DNA of 64,000 nt from Variovorax sp. PBL-E5 (GCF_901827185.1 NZ_LR594671.1:5512001-5576000); one strand, 5' to 3'; numbered from the stretch's first letter, positions 1-9,203 are shown. Notes: generated from the sequence alone by a model not told the origin. Numbers and translations: made by a program.

Positions 1-441
1 CTGATCGAAGTGATGATCACGATCGCGATCGTAGCGATCCTGGCTTCGATCGCCGTTCCCTCCTACATCGACTACATCCGCCGCGGTCAGATCCAGGAGG
101 CCTTCGGCTTCCTCTCCGATTTCCGGACGAAGATGGAGCAGTACTACCAGGACAACCGCAACTACGGCACCGCCGCCACGGCTTGCGCATCGGACCCGAC
201 CGCCAACGGCTGGAACAACTTCGCGCCGAGCAGCGCCAAGTATTTCACCTTCGGATGCAAAGCCGACACCGCTGCCGGCGACTCCACGCAGCAGAGCTAC
301 ATCATCACCGCCACGGGCAGCGCAGGTCGGGCGATCGGCCATGTCTACACGATCAACCAGAGCGGCGATCGCGGCACGACGATGTTCAAGGGCGCTACCG
401 TCAACGTGACCTGCTGGCTCTCGAAAGATCCCACCTGCTGA
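1..441 (+). CDS. Type IV minor pilin, PilE-like (5' end cut by window)
   Basis: This is a type IV pilin subunit whose start lies before the window. The frame is open from base 1, and the first visible residues (LIEVM, then a run of about 20 hydrophobic residues) are the conserved pilin N-terminal helix from just after the prepilin cleavage site, with the +5 glutamate present. Only the short leader and about three mature residues are missing. The soluble part has cysteines near residues 60, 87 and 138, and the C-terminus is DPTC, as in the disulfide-bounded D-loop of PilE/ComP-like pilins. It is followed after 16 nt by fimT, so it probably belongs to the minor-pilin operon and is inserted in the inner membrane before pilus assembly. 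The major pilin is more likely the gene at 17836-18330. Confidence 0.85.
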   Translation: MIEVMITIAIVAILASIAVPSYIDYIRRGQIQEAFGFLSDFRTKMEQYYQDNRNYGTAATACASDPTANGWNNFAPSSAKYFTFGCKADTAAGDSTQQSYIITATGSAGRAIGHVYTINQSGDRGTTMFKGATVNVTCWLSKDPTC

Positions 442-457
442 CCCGCGGAGCAGAACC

Positions 458-1060
458 ATGCGTCAACGCGGCTTCACGCTCGTCGAGCTGATCGTCACCA
501 TCACGGTGCTGGCGATGATCCTCGCGATGGCCATGCCCACCGTCGCCAACTGGACCGGCAACACACGCATCCGGAACGTCGCCGATTCGCTTCAGAACGG
601 CCTGCAGATCGCACGCGCCGAGGCGGTCCGGCGCAACCAGCGCATGTCCTTCTGGCTGGTCGCGGTCGGTGATCCCACGACCCTGAGCAACGATTGCACC
701 CTCTCCAGCACCAGCGGCTCCTGGGTGGTGAGCATCAACTCGCCGGTGGGCCATTGTGCCGACGCCCCTTCGACCACTTCCTCGCCGATGCTCGTCACGG
801 GCCGGGCATCCGGTGGCGGCATCACGGTCGCTGCCTTTCAGGCCGACAACGCTACCGCCGGCATGGCCGTCACCTTCGATGGTTTCGGACGGATCGCTCC
901 GACCGCGGGCGCGGGCACGATCGGGTTTATCAACGTGACCGGTGCGACCGGCAGCGTCAACCTGAGCATCGTGGTCTCGCCGGGAGGGCTGGTGCGCATG
1001 TGCGATCCGCGCGTGACCGACACCAAAGACCCGCGCCTCTGCGTCCCCCCAAGCCCGTAA
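458..1060 (+). CDS. fimT: FimT/GspH-family minor pseudopilin
   Basis: 200 residues. The N-terminus MRQRGFTLVELIV is a textbook prepilin peptidase site: cleavage after Gly5, methylated Phe6, Glu10 at +5, followed by the hydrophobic helix. The remainder fits the GspH/FimT family, whose members prime or modulate type IV pilus assembly and, in some species, bind DNA during transformation. The start is the only plausible one that supplies the leader peptide. It lies in tandem with the upstream pilin (16 nt) and pilV (5 nt), so the genes are almost certainly co-transcribed. Family assignment is firm; a DNA-binding role cannot be read from the sequence. Confidence 0.88.
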   Translation: MRQRGFTLVELIVTITVLAMILAMAMPTVANWTGNTRIRNVADSLQNGLQIARAEAVRRNQRMSFWLVAVGDPTTLSNDCTLSSTSGSWVVSINSPVGHCADAPSTTSSPMLVTGRASGGGITVAAFQADNATAGMAVTFDGFGRIAPTAGAGTIGFINVTGATGSVNLSIVVSPGGLVRMCDPRVTDTKDPRLCVPPSP

Positions 1061-1065
1061 CGGAA

Positions 1066-1509
1066 ATGCAAGCACCAAAGAAATTCCTCCAACGACCGCG
1101 GGCCGCCGCGCCCCGCCGCGTCCGGGGTGTTGTCCTGATCGAAGTGATGGTGGCGATGCTGCTGTTCATGCTCGGCGTGCTCGGCCTGGTCGGCCTGCAG
1201 GGCGCGATGACGCGCGCACAGACCGATTCCAAGGTGCGTGCCGACGCGGCCTTCCTGGCCAGCGACGTGGTCGGCCGCATGTGGTCCGACCTCGCCAACA
1301 TGGCGAGCTACGACGGCACCGGCTGTGCCTCGCAGGCGCGATGCAAGGAGTGGCAGACCAAGGTGGCCAACGATCTGCCGAGAGGGACCGGCACTGTGGC
1401 GGTCACCGCGACCACCGGCGACGTGGCGATCACCATCAACTGGACCATGCCGAACGGCGACGCCCATCAGTACGTCACGCACACGACGGTCGCGAAATCC
1501 GGGAGCTAG
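1066..1509 (+). CDS. pilV: Type IV pilus minor pilin PilV
   Basis: 147 residues. The start at 1066 gives a basic N-terminus ending in RRVRGVVLIEVMVAML. The usual GFTLIE becomes GVVLIE, typical of PilV, with Glu at +5 retained. The hydrophobic segment spans roughly residues 22-45. PilV is one of the PilVWX-FimU/T minor pilins that form the priming complex below PilY1 at the pilus tip. An earlier in-frame start exists but would overlap fimT by more than 350 nt and bury the leader, so it was rejected. It sits 5 nt after fimT and 1 nt before pilW. Confidence 0.86.
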   Translation: MQAPKKFLQRPRAAAPRRVRGVVLIEVMVAMLLFMLGVLGLVGLQGAMTRAQTDSKVRADAAFLASDVVGRMWSDLANMASYDGTGCASQARCKEWQTKVANDLPRGTGTVAVTATTGDVAITINWTMPNGDAHQYVTHTTVAKSGS

Positions 1510-1510
1510 G

Positions 1511-2644
1511 ATGAAAATCACCCAACGAGCCAGGCAAGGCGGGTTCACGCTGATCGAACTCATGATCGGCCTGCTGCTGGGCATGCTGACCGTGCTGGTG
1601 ATCTCGCAGGTCCTCGCACTGGCCGAAGGCAAGAAGCGATCGGTCGCGATGGGCAGCGACGCGCAGGTCAACGGCGCGATGTCGCTCTACACCCTTCAGC
1701 GCGACATCGAGATGTCGGGCTACGGCGCAACCTCGAGCCTGGACGCGCTGGGCTGCCCGGTGAAGGCGAAGTTCGACGCGATCGGCTCGCCGTTCACCTT
1801 CACGCTGGCGCCGGTCGTCATCAACGACGGCGGCGGCGATGCGCCCGACTCGATCACCGTCCTGCGCGGGCGAACCTCGGGCTTCTCGGCACCCATGGCC
1901 CTGTCGGGCGCCCATACCGCGACGGACAACCATTTCACGGTGGTCTCGTCGTTCGGCGCGGTGGTCAACAACATGATGATCGCCGTGCCGAAGCTGCAGG
2001 GCGCCAACAACTGGTGCAGCCTGTTCAACGTGACCTCGGACACCGCCTCCCCCGCGACCACCCTGTCGCCGACGGTCGTGCCGCATGTCGCCGGCGCCAG
2101 CGGCAAATGGAACCAGAACAGCGTCTTTCCGCCGAGCGGCTACGTCAAGGACGACTATCTGCTGAACATGGGCTCGATGGTTCTTCGCACCTACTCCATC
2201 AACACGGTCAACAACGCGAACAACCTCCAGGTCAGCGAGCTTTCGCCCGTCACCGGCGTCAACGCTTCGCAGGATCTCTATCCGCAGATCATCAACCTGC
2301 AGGCGCTGTACGGCAAAGGCACGCTGGATGCCAGCGGCAACATCGCGGTCGATACCTACGACAACATCACGCCGCTCACCAACGCAGACTGGCAGCGCGT
2401 GGTCGCCATCCGGATTGCCTTGGTGGCGCGCAGCAACCAGTTCGAGAAGGATGAGGTCACGCAGGCCAACCCGCTGTGGGACGTCGGCACCTCGGCCACC
2501 ATCACCGGTCCCGCCACGACCACGTGCAACGGCACCAGCAAGTGCATCACGCTCAAGGTCGACGGGCTGGACCAATGGAAGCACTACCGCTACAAGGTCT
2601 ACGACACGATCGTGCCGCTGCGCAACGTGCTCTGGAATTCCTGA
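1511..2644 (+). CDS. pilW: Type IV pilus minor pilin PilW
   Basis: 377 residues. The leader [20 protein letters not shown] carries the GFTLIE prepilin site (cleavage after Gly11, Glu at +5) followed by the hydrophobic helix LLLGMLTVLVISQVLAL. The large C-terminal globular part fits the PilW family, which in characterised systems lies with PilX and PilV in the priming complex at the pilus tip. The start at 1511 is 1 nt after the pilV stop; any upstream in-frame start would run through pilV. Translational coupling is likely given the near-zero spacing. Confidence 0.88.
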   Translation: MKITQRARQGGFTLIELMIGLLLGMLTVLVISQVLALAEGKKRSVAMGSDAQVNGAMSLYTLQRDIEMSGYGATSSLDALGCPVKAKFDAIGSPFTFTLAPVVINDGGGDAPDSITVLRGRTSGFSAPMALSGAHTATDNHFTVVSSFGAVVNNMMIAVPKLQGANNWCSLFNVTSDTASPATTLSPTVVPHVAGASGKWNQNSVFPPSGYVKDDYLLNMGSMVLRTYSINTVNNANNLQVSELSPVTGVNASQDLYPQIINLQALYGKGTLDASGNIAVDTYDNITPLTNADWQRVVAIRIALVARSNQFEKDEVTQANPLWDVGTSATITGPATTTCNGTSKCITLKVDGLDQWKHYRYKVYDTIVPLRNVLWNS

Positions 2645-2653
2645 GTCACCACC

Positions 2654-3355
2654 ATGCACATGCACGCATCCATCGCTCGTTCGCGCGGGTCCGCCCAGCG
2701 CGGGATCTCGCTCCTGTTCGCTCTTCTCGCGCTGGTCGCGTTGTCGCTCGGAACGCTGGCGCTGGTTCGATCTGTCGACACCGGCAGCCTGCTGCTGGGC
2801 AACATCGGCTTCAAGCAGGATGCCACCGCGGCGGCCGACCAGGCTGCGCGCCAGGCCATCGACTGGCTCACGCTCAACAACGCCAGCCTCAACACCGACC
2901 TCGCCACGAGCGGCTATTACGCGAGCACGCAGGAACTCGCGGCGGACGGCGTCACCATCAAGCCGCCGGTCGATGTCACCGGCCAGATGCTGGCCGGCAC
3001 GGCCAATCGCCAGCTGGTCGACTGGGACGCCAACAATTGCAAGGCCGCAGCCAGCGGCTCGTACACCGGTTGCACCCTGCTGCCGGCGAGCATCGCCGCC
3101 GCCATCAACGGCAACCAGGCGAGCTATATCGTATTCAGGCTCTGCTCCAAACCCGGCGACTTCACGACCGACACAAGCATCACTTGCGCCCAGCTTGCGA
3201 CCAGCGCCCCCGCGTGCGGGTCCAAGGGCGCGCTTGACTACGGCGGCGGAGCCCCGCTCCCCTGCGCCACGTCCAGCACCTACTACCGCATCGTCGTGCG
3301 CGTGCTCGGCGCGCGCAATACCGCCAGTTTCACCGAGACCATCGTGCATTTCTGA
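2654..3355 (+). CDS. pilX: Type IV pilus assembly protein PilX
   Basis: 233 residues. The N-terminus has a short basic leader, then QRGISLLFALLALVALSLGTLALVRS. PilX proteins have this QRG-(I/V)-SL pattern in place of the classical FTLIE site, and the helix lacks the usual Glu. The C-terminal half is Ser/Thr- and Cys-containing, with a conserved-looking YRIVVRV strand. In known systems PilX bridges the minor pilins and PilY1. The gene follows pilW by 9 nt and precedes pilY1 by 40 nt. A second ATG two codons downstream could be the real start; the difference is trivial. Confidence 0.85.
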   Translation: MHMHASIARSRGSAQRGISLLFALLALVALSLGTLALVRSVDTGSLLLGNIGFKQDATAAADQAARQAIDWLTLNNASLNTDLATSGYYASTQELAADGVTIKPPVDVTGQMLAGTANRQLVDWDANNCKAAASGSYTGCTLLPASIAAAINGNQASYIVFRLCSKPGDFTTDTSITCAQLATSAPACGSKGALDYGGGAPLPCATSSTYYRIVVRVLGARNTASFTETIVHF

Positions 3356-3395
3356 TGAGGGGGCGCCATCGGCGCCAGCAGAGGAATCCAACGCC

Positions 3396-6300
3396 ATGAA
3401 GAACAAAGCCATTGCCGCCTTCGCCCTGGAGCCTCATGGGCGCGCCGCCCGCTGCGCGCGCTTGTCGCTGCTGGTCTGCGCCCTGACGATCGCGGCGCTC
3501 GCGCCGCCGGCCAGGGCCGGCACGACCGACCTCTCGGACCAGCCCCTGGCCACGCGCCCGACCGTCCAGGCCAAGCCGAATCTGCTGTTCATTCTGGACA
3601 ACTCCGGGAGCATGGGTTCGGCCTACATGCCCGATGACATGAGCAACTCCGGCAAGTACGGCTATTGGTCGACGCAATGCAATGGCCTGGCCTACGACCC
3701 GACGCTGACCTACACGCCGCCCATCAGCTCCACCGGCACGTCCTACGGCAACGCCTCCCTCACCAACACGCTGGACGACGGCTACAACACCTCGGGCAGC
3801 AAGACGAACATCTTCAGCGCATCCAACGGCTACAACGTCTACTACAAGTACGCCGGCAGTCAGCCGAAGATGGGCTGGACTTACACCAGCAGCGGCGTCG
3901 TCCAGAACACCTTCTACAACGAGTGCATGACCAGCACCGGGAGCAGCAGCAGCGTCTTCCCCTCTTCCGGCAAGGTCACGATGACCAGCGCATCGGCCGA
4001 CGCGCAGAACTACGCCAACTGGTATTCGTACTACCGCAAGCGCTATCTGCTGATGCGCACGGCCATGGGCCTGGCCATCTCCACCCTCGATGCCAGCTAC
4101 CGGGTCGGCTTCAGCACGATCAGCGACACAACGGCTATCGATGGCACCAACAACTTCCGCGACGTCAAGGACTTCGACGCCACGCAGAAGGCCAACTTCT
4201 ACAGCAGCCTCTATGCCGCGTCACCCAGCGGCAACACACCGCTTCGCGGCGCCCTGGCCAAGGCCGGACAGTACTTTGCCAACAAGGCCTCGCGCCAGAC
4301 CTACGACCCGATGCAGTACGCCTGCCAGCGCAACTACGCGCTGTTGTCGACCGACGGCTACTGGAATACAGGACTGGAAACCAGCAGTTTCGGCCCGTTC
4401 CAATTCGACAGATCAACCAAGGTCGGCAACCCGGACGGCATTGAACCACGACCGATGAAGGACGATACGCACGCTGTGGTGACCACCGTGACGCCCTACA
4501 GCGCACCGGCGAGCCGAACATTGGTCACGACGCAGACAAGCACTCAGAAGTGGACCAATATCATCAGTACCTCGACCCCCGGGACAGGAACTGGCAGGAA
4601 CGGGAACGGCTGCAGCACCAGCAAGTTTCTCGTCACCACGACGACGCAGACCGCCAACGAAACGCGAACCCAGGGATTCTCGACGCCGCAAACCAGCACG
4701 GCTTCGTTCAACCAGACCGTTGTCACCACCGATGGTGTTCAGACCTCGGGCCCGACCAATAGCGCGACCACCTATTCCACGTGGGTCAACAGCGGCGTGG
4801 CAGTCCCCTTCAGCACCGACAGCGGCACCCCCACTTTCTCGGGTGGCAACACCAACTCGAATTGCCAAGGGAGTGCCGGCAGCAACTCAACCTCGACAAG
4901 CTCCGCCGCCTGGAGCAGTTGGTCATCGATCGTCACCACCTATACGCCGTCCGCCAATGGCACAGTGGGTACATACGTTGCCGGCACCGCGACCCTGACG
5001 CCTTCCACAACAGGCGGCTCGCCCAACACGCTGGCCGACGTCGCGGACTTCTACTACGTGAACGACCTGCGCAACAGCTCGCTCAACAATTGCACGTCGT
5101 CCAGTTCCGGCAGCAGCCAGGACGTCTGCGCCGACATCGTGCGGCCGGTGGGCGGCGACCCGAACGTCAAGCAGCACATGAACACCTTCACCATCGGCCT
5201 CGGGGTGAGCGGCACGCTGCCCTACGACAAGAACTACCTGACCCAGACCGCGGGCACCTATGTGAGCCTCACCAATGGCACCCTGAACTGGCCGACCCCG
5301 GCGGAGACAGACAGTGGCGGCAATGCCACCAACGTCGACGATCTCTGGCATGCCGCCGTCAATGGCCGCGGCCAATACTATTCGGCGCTCAACGCCGGCT
5401 TGCTGGCCGAAGCCATCAACGGCGTCGTCTCTTCCGTCCAGCAGGTCGCGGGCTCGGCCTCGGCGGCATCGACCAGTTCGCTCGAACTGGTGGCGGGCAA
5501 CAACAACCAGGTCTACCGGGCCAGCTACACCACCGGGACCTGGACCGGCGACCTGCAGGCCTTCACGCTCAATGCGGCGGATGCCAGCATCGCCGCGACA
5601 CCGAGCTGGTCCGCACAGACGATCCTCGACACCACGCCAGCCACGAGCCGCAAGATCTATTTCAATGGCACGAGCGGGCTGCAGACCTTCACCTACGGCA
5701 ACCTGAGCACCGCGCAGCAGGCGTACTTCAACAATTTCTGCTCCCAGGCCTCGGTGGCCACGCAGTGCGCGACGCTCACGACCGCCGACAAGACGCTCGC
5801 CAACACCGGCGCCAATCTCGTCAACTACCTGAGCGGCGTGCGCAGCTACGAGACGGCCGTGGCGACCGCATCCACCGACATCAGCACCACCAGTTCCGCG
5901 CTCTACCGCGCGCGCGACCATGTGCTGGGCGACATCATCAACGGCGCGCCGGTCCACGTAGGCAAACCGCCCTTCACCTACGGCGATGCCGGCTATGCCG
6001 ACTTCGTGACGGCGCAGAGCCTGCGCAAGAACGTGGTCTACGTCGCCGCGAACGACGGCATGCTGCATGCCTTCTCGGCCGATCCTTCCGACGGCGGCAC
6101 CGAACTCTGGGCCTACGTGCCCACCGCCGTGATGCCCAATCTCTACAAGCTGGCCGATGCAAGCTATGCATCGAAGCACCAGTACTATGTGGACGGCGCG
6201 CCGGTGATGGCCGACATCCAGGTCGGCGGCACCTGGAAGACCATTCTGGTCGGCGGCCTCAACGAAGGCGGGAGCAGCTACTACGCGCTCGACATCACCG

Positions 6301-7334
6301 ACCCGTCGAACCCGAAGGCGCTCTGGGAATTCACCGATGCCAACCTGGGCCTGAGCTTCGGCAATCCCGTGGTGACCAAGCGCGCCGACGGCACCTGGGT
6401 GGTCGCGTTCGCTTCGGGCTACAACAACACCTCGGGCGACGGCCAAGGCCATCTGTATGTGCTGAACGCCGACAGCGGCACCAAGCTGCTCGACATCTCG
6501 ACCGGCGTTGGCAGCAGCACCGACCCGAGCGGCCTGGCGAAGATCAACACCTGGATCGACAACCCGGCCGACAACACCGGCAAGCGCTTCTACGGCGGCG
6601 ACCTGAAGGGCAACCTCTGGCGCTTCGACGTCGACAAACTGGTGGCGCCGAACCAGGCCGCGATGCAGCTCGCCAAGTTCCAGATCAACACGACGACACC
6701 GCAGCCGATCACGACCAAGCCCGAGTTGGCGCAAGTCTCCGGCAAGCCCGTGGTCCTGGTCGCGACGGGACGCTACCTGGGCGTCTCCGACATCACGGAC
6801 ATGACGCAGCAGAGCATCTACGCCATCAAGGACCCGCTGACAGCCACCGGCTGGGGCGACGTGCGCGCGGATACTGCCGACTTCGTCCAGCAGACCTTCA
6901 CGGTGGACAACACGACCACCCCCCCTTCCGCTTCCGTCACGAATCTCACGGTCGACTGGACGACCAAGGCCGGCTGGTGGGTCGACCTGCCGCACGCGGG
7001 GGAACGCGTGAACACCAACCTGACCCTGCAATTCAACACGCTGGCGATCGCGACCGCCATCCCGAACGGCGATGCCTGCGCGTCGGGCGGCTCGTCCTGG
7101 CGCTACTACCTCGACGTGACCAACGGCGGGGTGATCACCACCAACCCCACGGGCGAGCAGTGGAGCAGCAACTCGCTGATCGTCGGCTTGACCTGGGTCA
7201 AGGACAGCAACGGCAACATACGCATCATTACGCAGGGCAGCAACGGCGACCTCAAACCCGACACCCCGCCGATCCCCCCGATCACGGGCAGCGGCAGTGC
7301 GCACCGGACCTCATGGCGCGAGTTGTCGGACTGA
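3396..7334 (+). CDS. pilY1: Type IV pilus tip adhesin/anti-retraction protein PilY1
   Basis: 1312 residues. After a long N-terminal stretch with a hydrophobic signal segment ending near APPARAG (about residue 46), a von Willebrand A domain starts. Its MIDAS motif DNSGS is at residues 68-72. A Ser/Thr-rich stretch of about 180 residues (roughly 360-540) interrupts the domain, which then resumes with the NTFTIGLGV strand. The C-terminal half (about residue 800 onward) is the PilY beta-propeller, recognisable by NVVYVAANDGMLHAF and repeated VVLVATGRYLG-like strands. PilY1 caps the pilus, counteracts retraction and mediates adhesion and surface sensing in Pseudomonas and Neisseria. The start at 3396 follows a GAGGA-like Shine-Dalgarno sequence. 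The gene ends 7 nt before a TonB-like gene. Confidence 0.93.
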   Translation: MKNKAIAAFALEPHGRAARCARLSLLVCALTIAALAPPARAGTTDLSDQPLATRPTVQAKPNLLFILDNSGSMGSAYMPDDMSNSGKYGYWSTQCNGLAYDPTLTYTPPISSTGTSYGNASLTNTLDDGYNTSGSKTNIFSASNGYNVYYKYAGSQPKMGWTYTSSGVVQNTFYNECMTSTGSSSSVFPSSGKVTMTSASADAQNYANWYSYYRKRYLLMRTAMGLAISTLDASYRVGFSTISDTTAIDGTNNFRDVKDFDATQKANFYSSLYAASPSGNTPLRGALAKAGQYFANKASRQTYDPMQYACQRNYALLSTDGYWNTGLETSSFGPFQFDRSTKVGNPDGIEPRPMKDDTHAVVTTVTPYSAPASRTLVTTQTSTQKWTNIISTSTPGTGTGRNGNGCSTSKFLVTTTTQTANETRTQGFSTPQTSTASFNQTVVTTDGVQTSGPTNSATTYSTWVNSGVAVPFSTDSGTPTFSGGNTNSNCQGSAGSNSTSTSSAAWSSWSSIVTTYTPSANGTVGTYVAGTATLTPSTTGGSPNTLADVADFYYVNDLRNSSLNNCTSSSSGSSQDVCADIVRPVGGDPNVKQHMNTFTIGLGVSGTLPYDKNYLTQTAGTYVSLTNGTLNWPTPAETDSGGNATNVDDLWHAAVNGRGQYYSALNAGLLAEAINGVVSSVQQVAGSASAASTSSLELVAGNNNQVYRASYTTGTWTGDLQAFTLNAADASIAATPSWSAQTILDTTPATSRKIYFNGTSGLQTFTYGNLSTAQQAYFNNFCSQASVATQCATLTTADKTLANTGANLVNYLSGVRSYETAVATASTDISTTSSALYRARDHVLGDIINGAPVHVGKPPFTYGDAGYADFVTAQSLRKNVVYVAANDGMLHAFSADPSDGGTELWAYVPTAVMPNLYKLADASYASKHQYYVDGAPVMADIQVGGTWKTILVGGLNEGGSSYYALDITDPSNPKALWEFTDANLGLSFGNPVVTKRADGTWVVAFASGYNNTSGDGQGHLYVLNADSGTKLLDISTGVGSSTDPSGLAKINTWIDNPADNTGKRFYGGDLKGNLWRFDVDKLVAPNQAAMQLAKFQINTTTPQPITTKPELAQVSGKPVVLVATGRYLGVSDITDMTQQSIYAIKDPLTATGWGDVRADTADFVQQTFTVDNTTTPPSASVTNLTVDWTTKAGWWVDLPHAGERVNTNLTLQFNTLAIATAIPNGDACASGGSSWRYYLDVTNGGVITTNPTGEQWSSNSLIVGLTWVKDSNGNIRIITQGSNGDLKPDTPPIPPITGSGSAHRTSWRELSD

Positions 7335-7341
7335 TTCGCCG

Positions 7342-8076
7342 ATGACGGCCCTGGCATCGACGACGCTGCCAGGGCCGGGATTCGCGGCGAGGCGGCTCCA
7401 GGCCGGGCGCTGGGTGCTGCCGGTCTGCGCCATCTGCTCGCTGGCATTGCATGCGTCGCTGCTTGCCGTCCATGTCGCGCCGAGGCAGGCGGCACACGGC
7501 GCGGGCGGCAGTCCGCGGGCCCTCCAGGTGCGTCTGCAGCCTGCGCCGACCGCCGCGCCTTCCGTGACCCCGATCGCGCCGCAGCGGCCGGCTGTCGCAG
7601 AGCCGGCCGTTGCAGCGACGCCCGCCGCGCGTCCAGCGCAGCGGGTCGAAGCAGTACCCATCGCCGAGACGCCCGCACCACCGGTTGCAACGACGCCGCC
7701 GGCTGCGGGCGCGGAGGCCGCAGCGCCGATCGCCATCGCCTCCTCGGCCGTGGCCACCGCCGACCACGACGACTATGTGCCGCGCCCGTTGTTGTCGGTT
7801 CCGCCCGTTGCCATGACGCCGGTCCTCCTCGCGGCGCCGCCGGGCGAGACGGCCCTCGCCCGCTACGTGGGCATCCTGTCGCTCTTCATCGACGAGCAAG
7901 GCAAGGTGCAGGACGTCATCGCCGACAAGCCCGACCTGCCTGCCGCGTTCGAGCAGGCTGCGCGAGAAGCCTTCATGGCTGCGCGGTTTGCGCCGGGGCA
8001 GATCGATGGACGGGCCGTCAAGTCGCGGCAGCGCGTGGAGGTGGTGTTCGACAATACGCCGCTGGCGGGTCGGTGA
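7342..8076 (+). CDS. TonB-family energy transducer-like protein
   Basis: 244 residues. An N-terminal membrane anchor (about residues 22-45, VLPVCAICSLALHASLLAV) is followed by about 110 residues rich in Pro and Ala, then a TonB-C-like domain. That domain is visible as SLFIDEQGKVQDVIADKP, an EQAAREAFMAARFAPG helix and a final VEVVFD strand. In TonB systems such proteins span the periplasm and transmit proton-motive force from ExbBD to outer-membrane receptors; no exbB, exbD or receptor gene is present here. The gene begins 7 nt after pilY1, so it is probably read with the pilin operon, which is unusual. It could instead act in envelope bridging; family confidence is fair, function is open. Confidence 0.65.
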   Translation: MTALASTTLPGPGFAARRLQAGRWVLPVCAICSLALHASLLAVHVAPRQAAHGAGGSPRALQVRLQPAPTAAPSVTPIAPQRPAVAEPAVAATPAARPAQRVEAVPIAETPAPPVATTPPAAGAEAAAPIAIASSAVATADHDDYVPRPLLSVPPVAMTPVLLAAPPGETALARYVGILSLFIDEQGKVQDVIADKPDLPAAFEQAAREAFMAARFAPGQIDGRAVKSRQRVEVVFDNTPLAGR

Positions 8077-8133
8077 GATGCGCGCTCTTTTTGAGCAAAA
8101 GATCGGTTCCTGAGCCGCGCTGACTTCGATTTT

Positions 8134-8173
8134 TTGGATCGAGCGATCCATTCAAGATAAATTCGAGCTCGAA
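8134..8173 (+). promoter_or_regulatory. Candidate galE promoter with two palindromes
   Basis: TTGGAT (8134-8139) and GATAAA (8156-8161), separated by 16 nt, give a plausible sigma-70 promoter. It would start transcription about 16 nt before the galE ATG at 8184. Two inverted repeats overlap it: GGATCGAGCGATCC (8136-8149) covers the -35 region and spacer, and the perfect palindrome TTCGAGCTCGAA (8162-8173) covers the start region. Both could be operator sites. No regulator gene is adjacent, so this is a sequence-only prediction. Confidence 0.4.
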
Positions 8174-8183
8174 AGCGCGAGTC

Positions 8184-9203
8184 ATGACACCTTCCATCCT
8201 CATCACCGGCGGCGCCGGCTACATCGGCTCGCACACCGCGGTGGCGCTCATGGAGGCCGGCCACAAGGTGGTCATCCTCGACAACCTGTGCAACAGCGAT
8301 GCGCGCGTGCTCGACCGGTTGCGCCGGCTGGCCGGCAACGCCTTCGAGTTCGAACAAGGCGACGTGCGTGATGCCGCGCTGCTCGACCGTGTCCTGGCGC
8401 GGCATGCGGTGAACAGCGTCATCCACTTCGCCGGCCTGAAGGCGGTGGGCGAATCGGTGGCCCAACCCTTGCGCTACTTCGACAACAACGTCGGCGGCAC
8501 CTTCAGCCTGCTGCAGGCGATGGAGCGCGCGGATGTGCGGCACATGGTGTTCAGCTCATCGGCCACGGTCTACGGCGACCCCGAGCAGGTGCCGATTCCC
8601 GAAACCGCACCGCTGAAGGCCACCAACCCCTACGGCCGGACCAAGCTCGTCTGCGAAGACATGCTGCGCGACCTGCAGCGCGCCGATCCGCGCTGGAAGA
8701 TCGCGATGCTGCGCTACTTCAATCCGGTCGGTGCACATCCGAGCGGACTCATCGGCGAAGCGCCCAGCGGTGCGCCCAACAACCTGATGCCCTACATCGC
8801 CCAGGTCGCCGTGGGCCAGCGCGACTGCCTGAATATTTTCGGCGACGACTACCCCACGCCCGACGGCACCGGCGTGCGCGACTACATCCATGTGATGGAT
8901 CTGGCGCGGGGCCATCTGGCCGCACTGGAGCAGTTGGCGAAGCGGCAGCAATCCATCACCGTGAACCTGGGCACCGGCGCCGGCATCAGCGTCAAGCAGC
9001 TCGTCGAGACCTTTGCGCGGGTGACTGGGCGGCCCATTGCCCATCGCTATGTCGCCCGCCGTGCCGGCGACGTCGCGGTCTGCTATGCGGACACCACGCT
9101 GGCACGCGCCACGCTGGGCTGGCAGGCCGAGCACGACATCGCCCGCATGTGCGAGGACGCGTGGCGCTGGCAGTCGATGAATCCCACGGGCTACACGAAC
9201 TAA
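8184..9203 (+). CDS. galE: UDP-glucose 4-epimerase GalE
   Basis: 339 residues, the normal GalE length. It interconverts UDP-glucose and UDP-galactose (often also the N-acetyl forms) in the cytoplasm using bound NAD. The N-terminal Rossmann motif GGAGYIGSH is at residues 8-16. The catalytic SSSATVYG strand and YGRTK (Tyr-X3-Lys) follow near residues 125-155, and substrate-loop features such as the RYFNPVGAHPSG segment are present. It opens a plus-strand cluster with a GT4 glycosyltransferase starting immediately after its stop and a polyprenyl-phosphate sugar transferase. In context it probably supplies UDP-Gal or UDP-GalNAc for the glycan assembled by this island as well as for general envelope sugars. 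Confidence 0.93.
   Translation: MTPSILITGGAGYIGSHTAVALMEAGHKVVILDNLCNSDARVLDRLRRLAGNAFEFEQGDVRDAALLDRVLARHAVNSVIHFAGLKAVGESVAQPLRYFDNNVGGTFSLLQAMERADVRHMVFSSSATVYGDPEQVPIPETAPLKATNPYGRTKLVCEDMLRDLQRADPRWKIAMLRYFNPVGAHPSGLIGEAPSGAPNNLMPYIAQVAVGQRDCLNIFGDDYPTPDGTGVRDYIHVMDLARGHLAALEQLAKRQQSITVNLGTGAGISVKQLVETFARVTGRPIAHRYVARRAGDVAVCYADTTLARATLGWQAEHDIARMCEDAWRWQSMNPTGYTN

Noticed and set aside
4781..7345. Long plus-strand open frame (about 850 codons) across pilY1
   Set aside because: It is the out-of-phase shadow of pilY1: full of Arg/Gln/His runs with no conserved motif. The pilY1 frame has clear VWA and propeller motifs.
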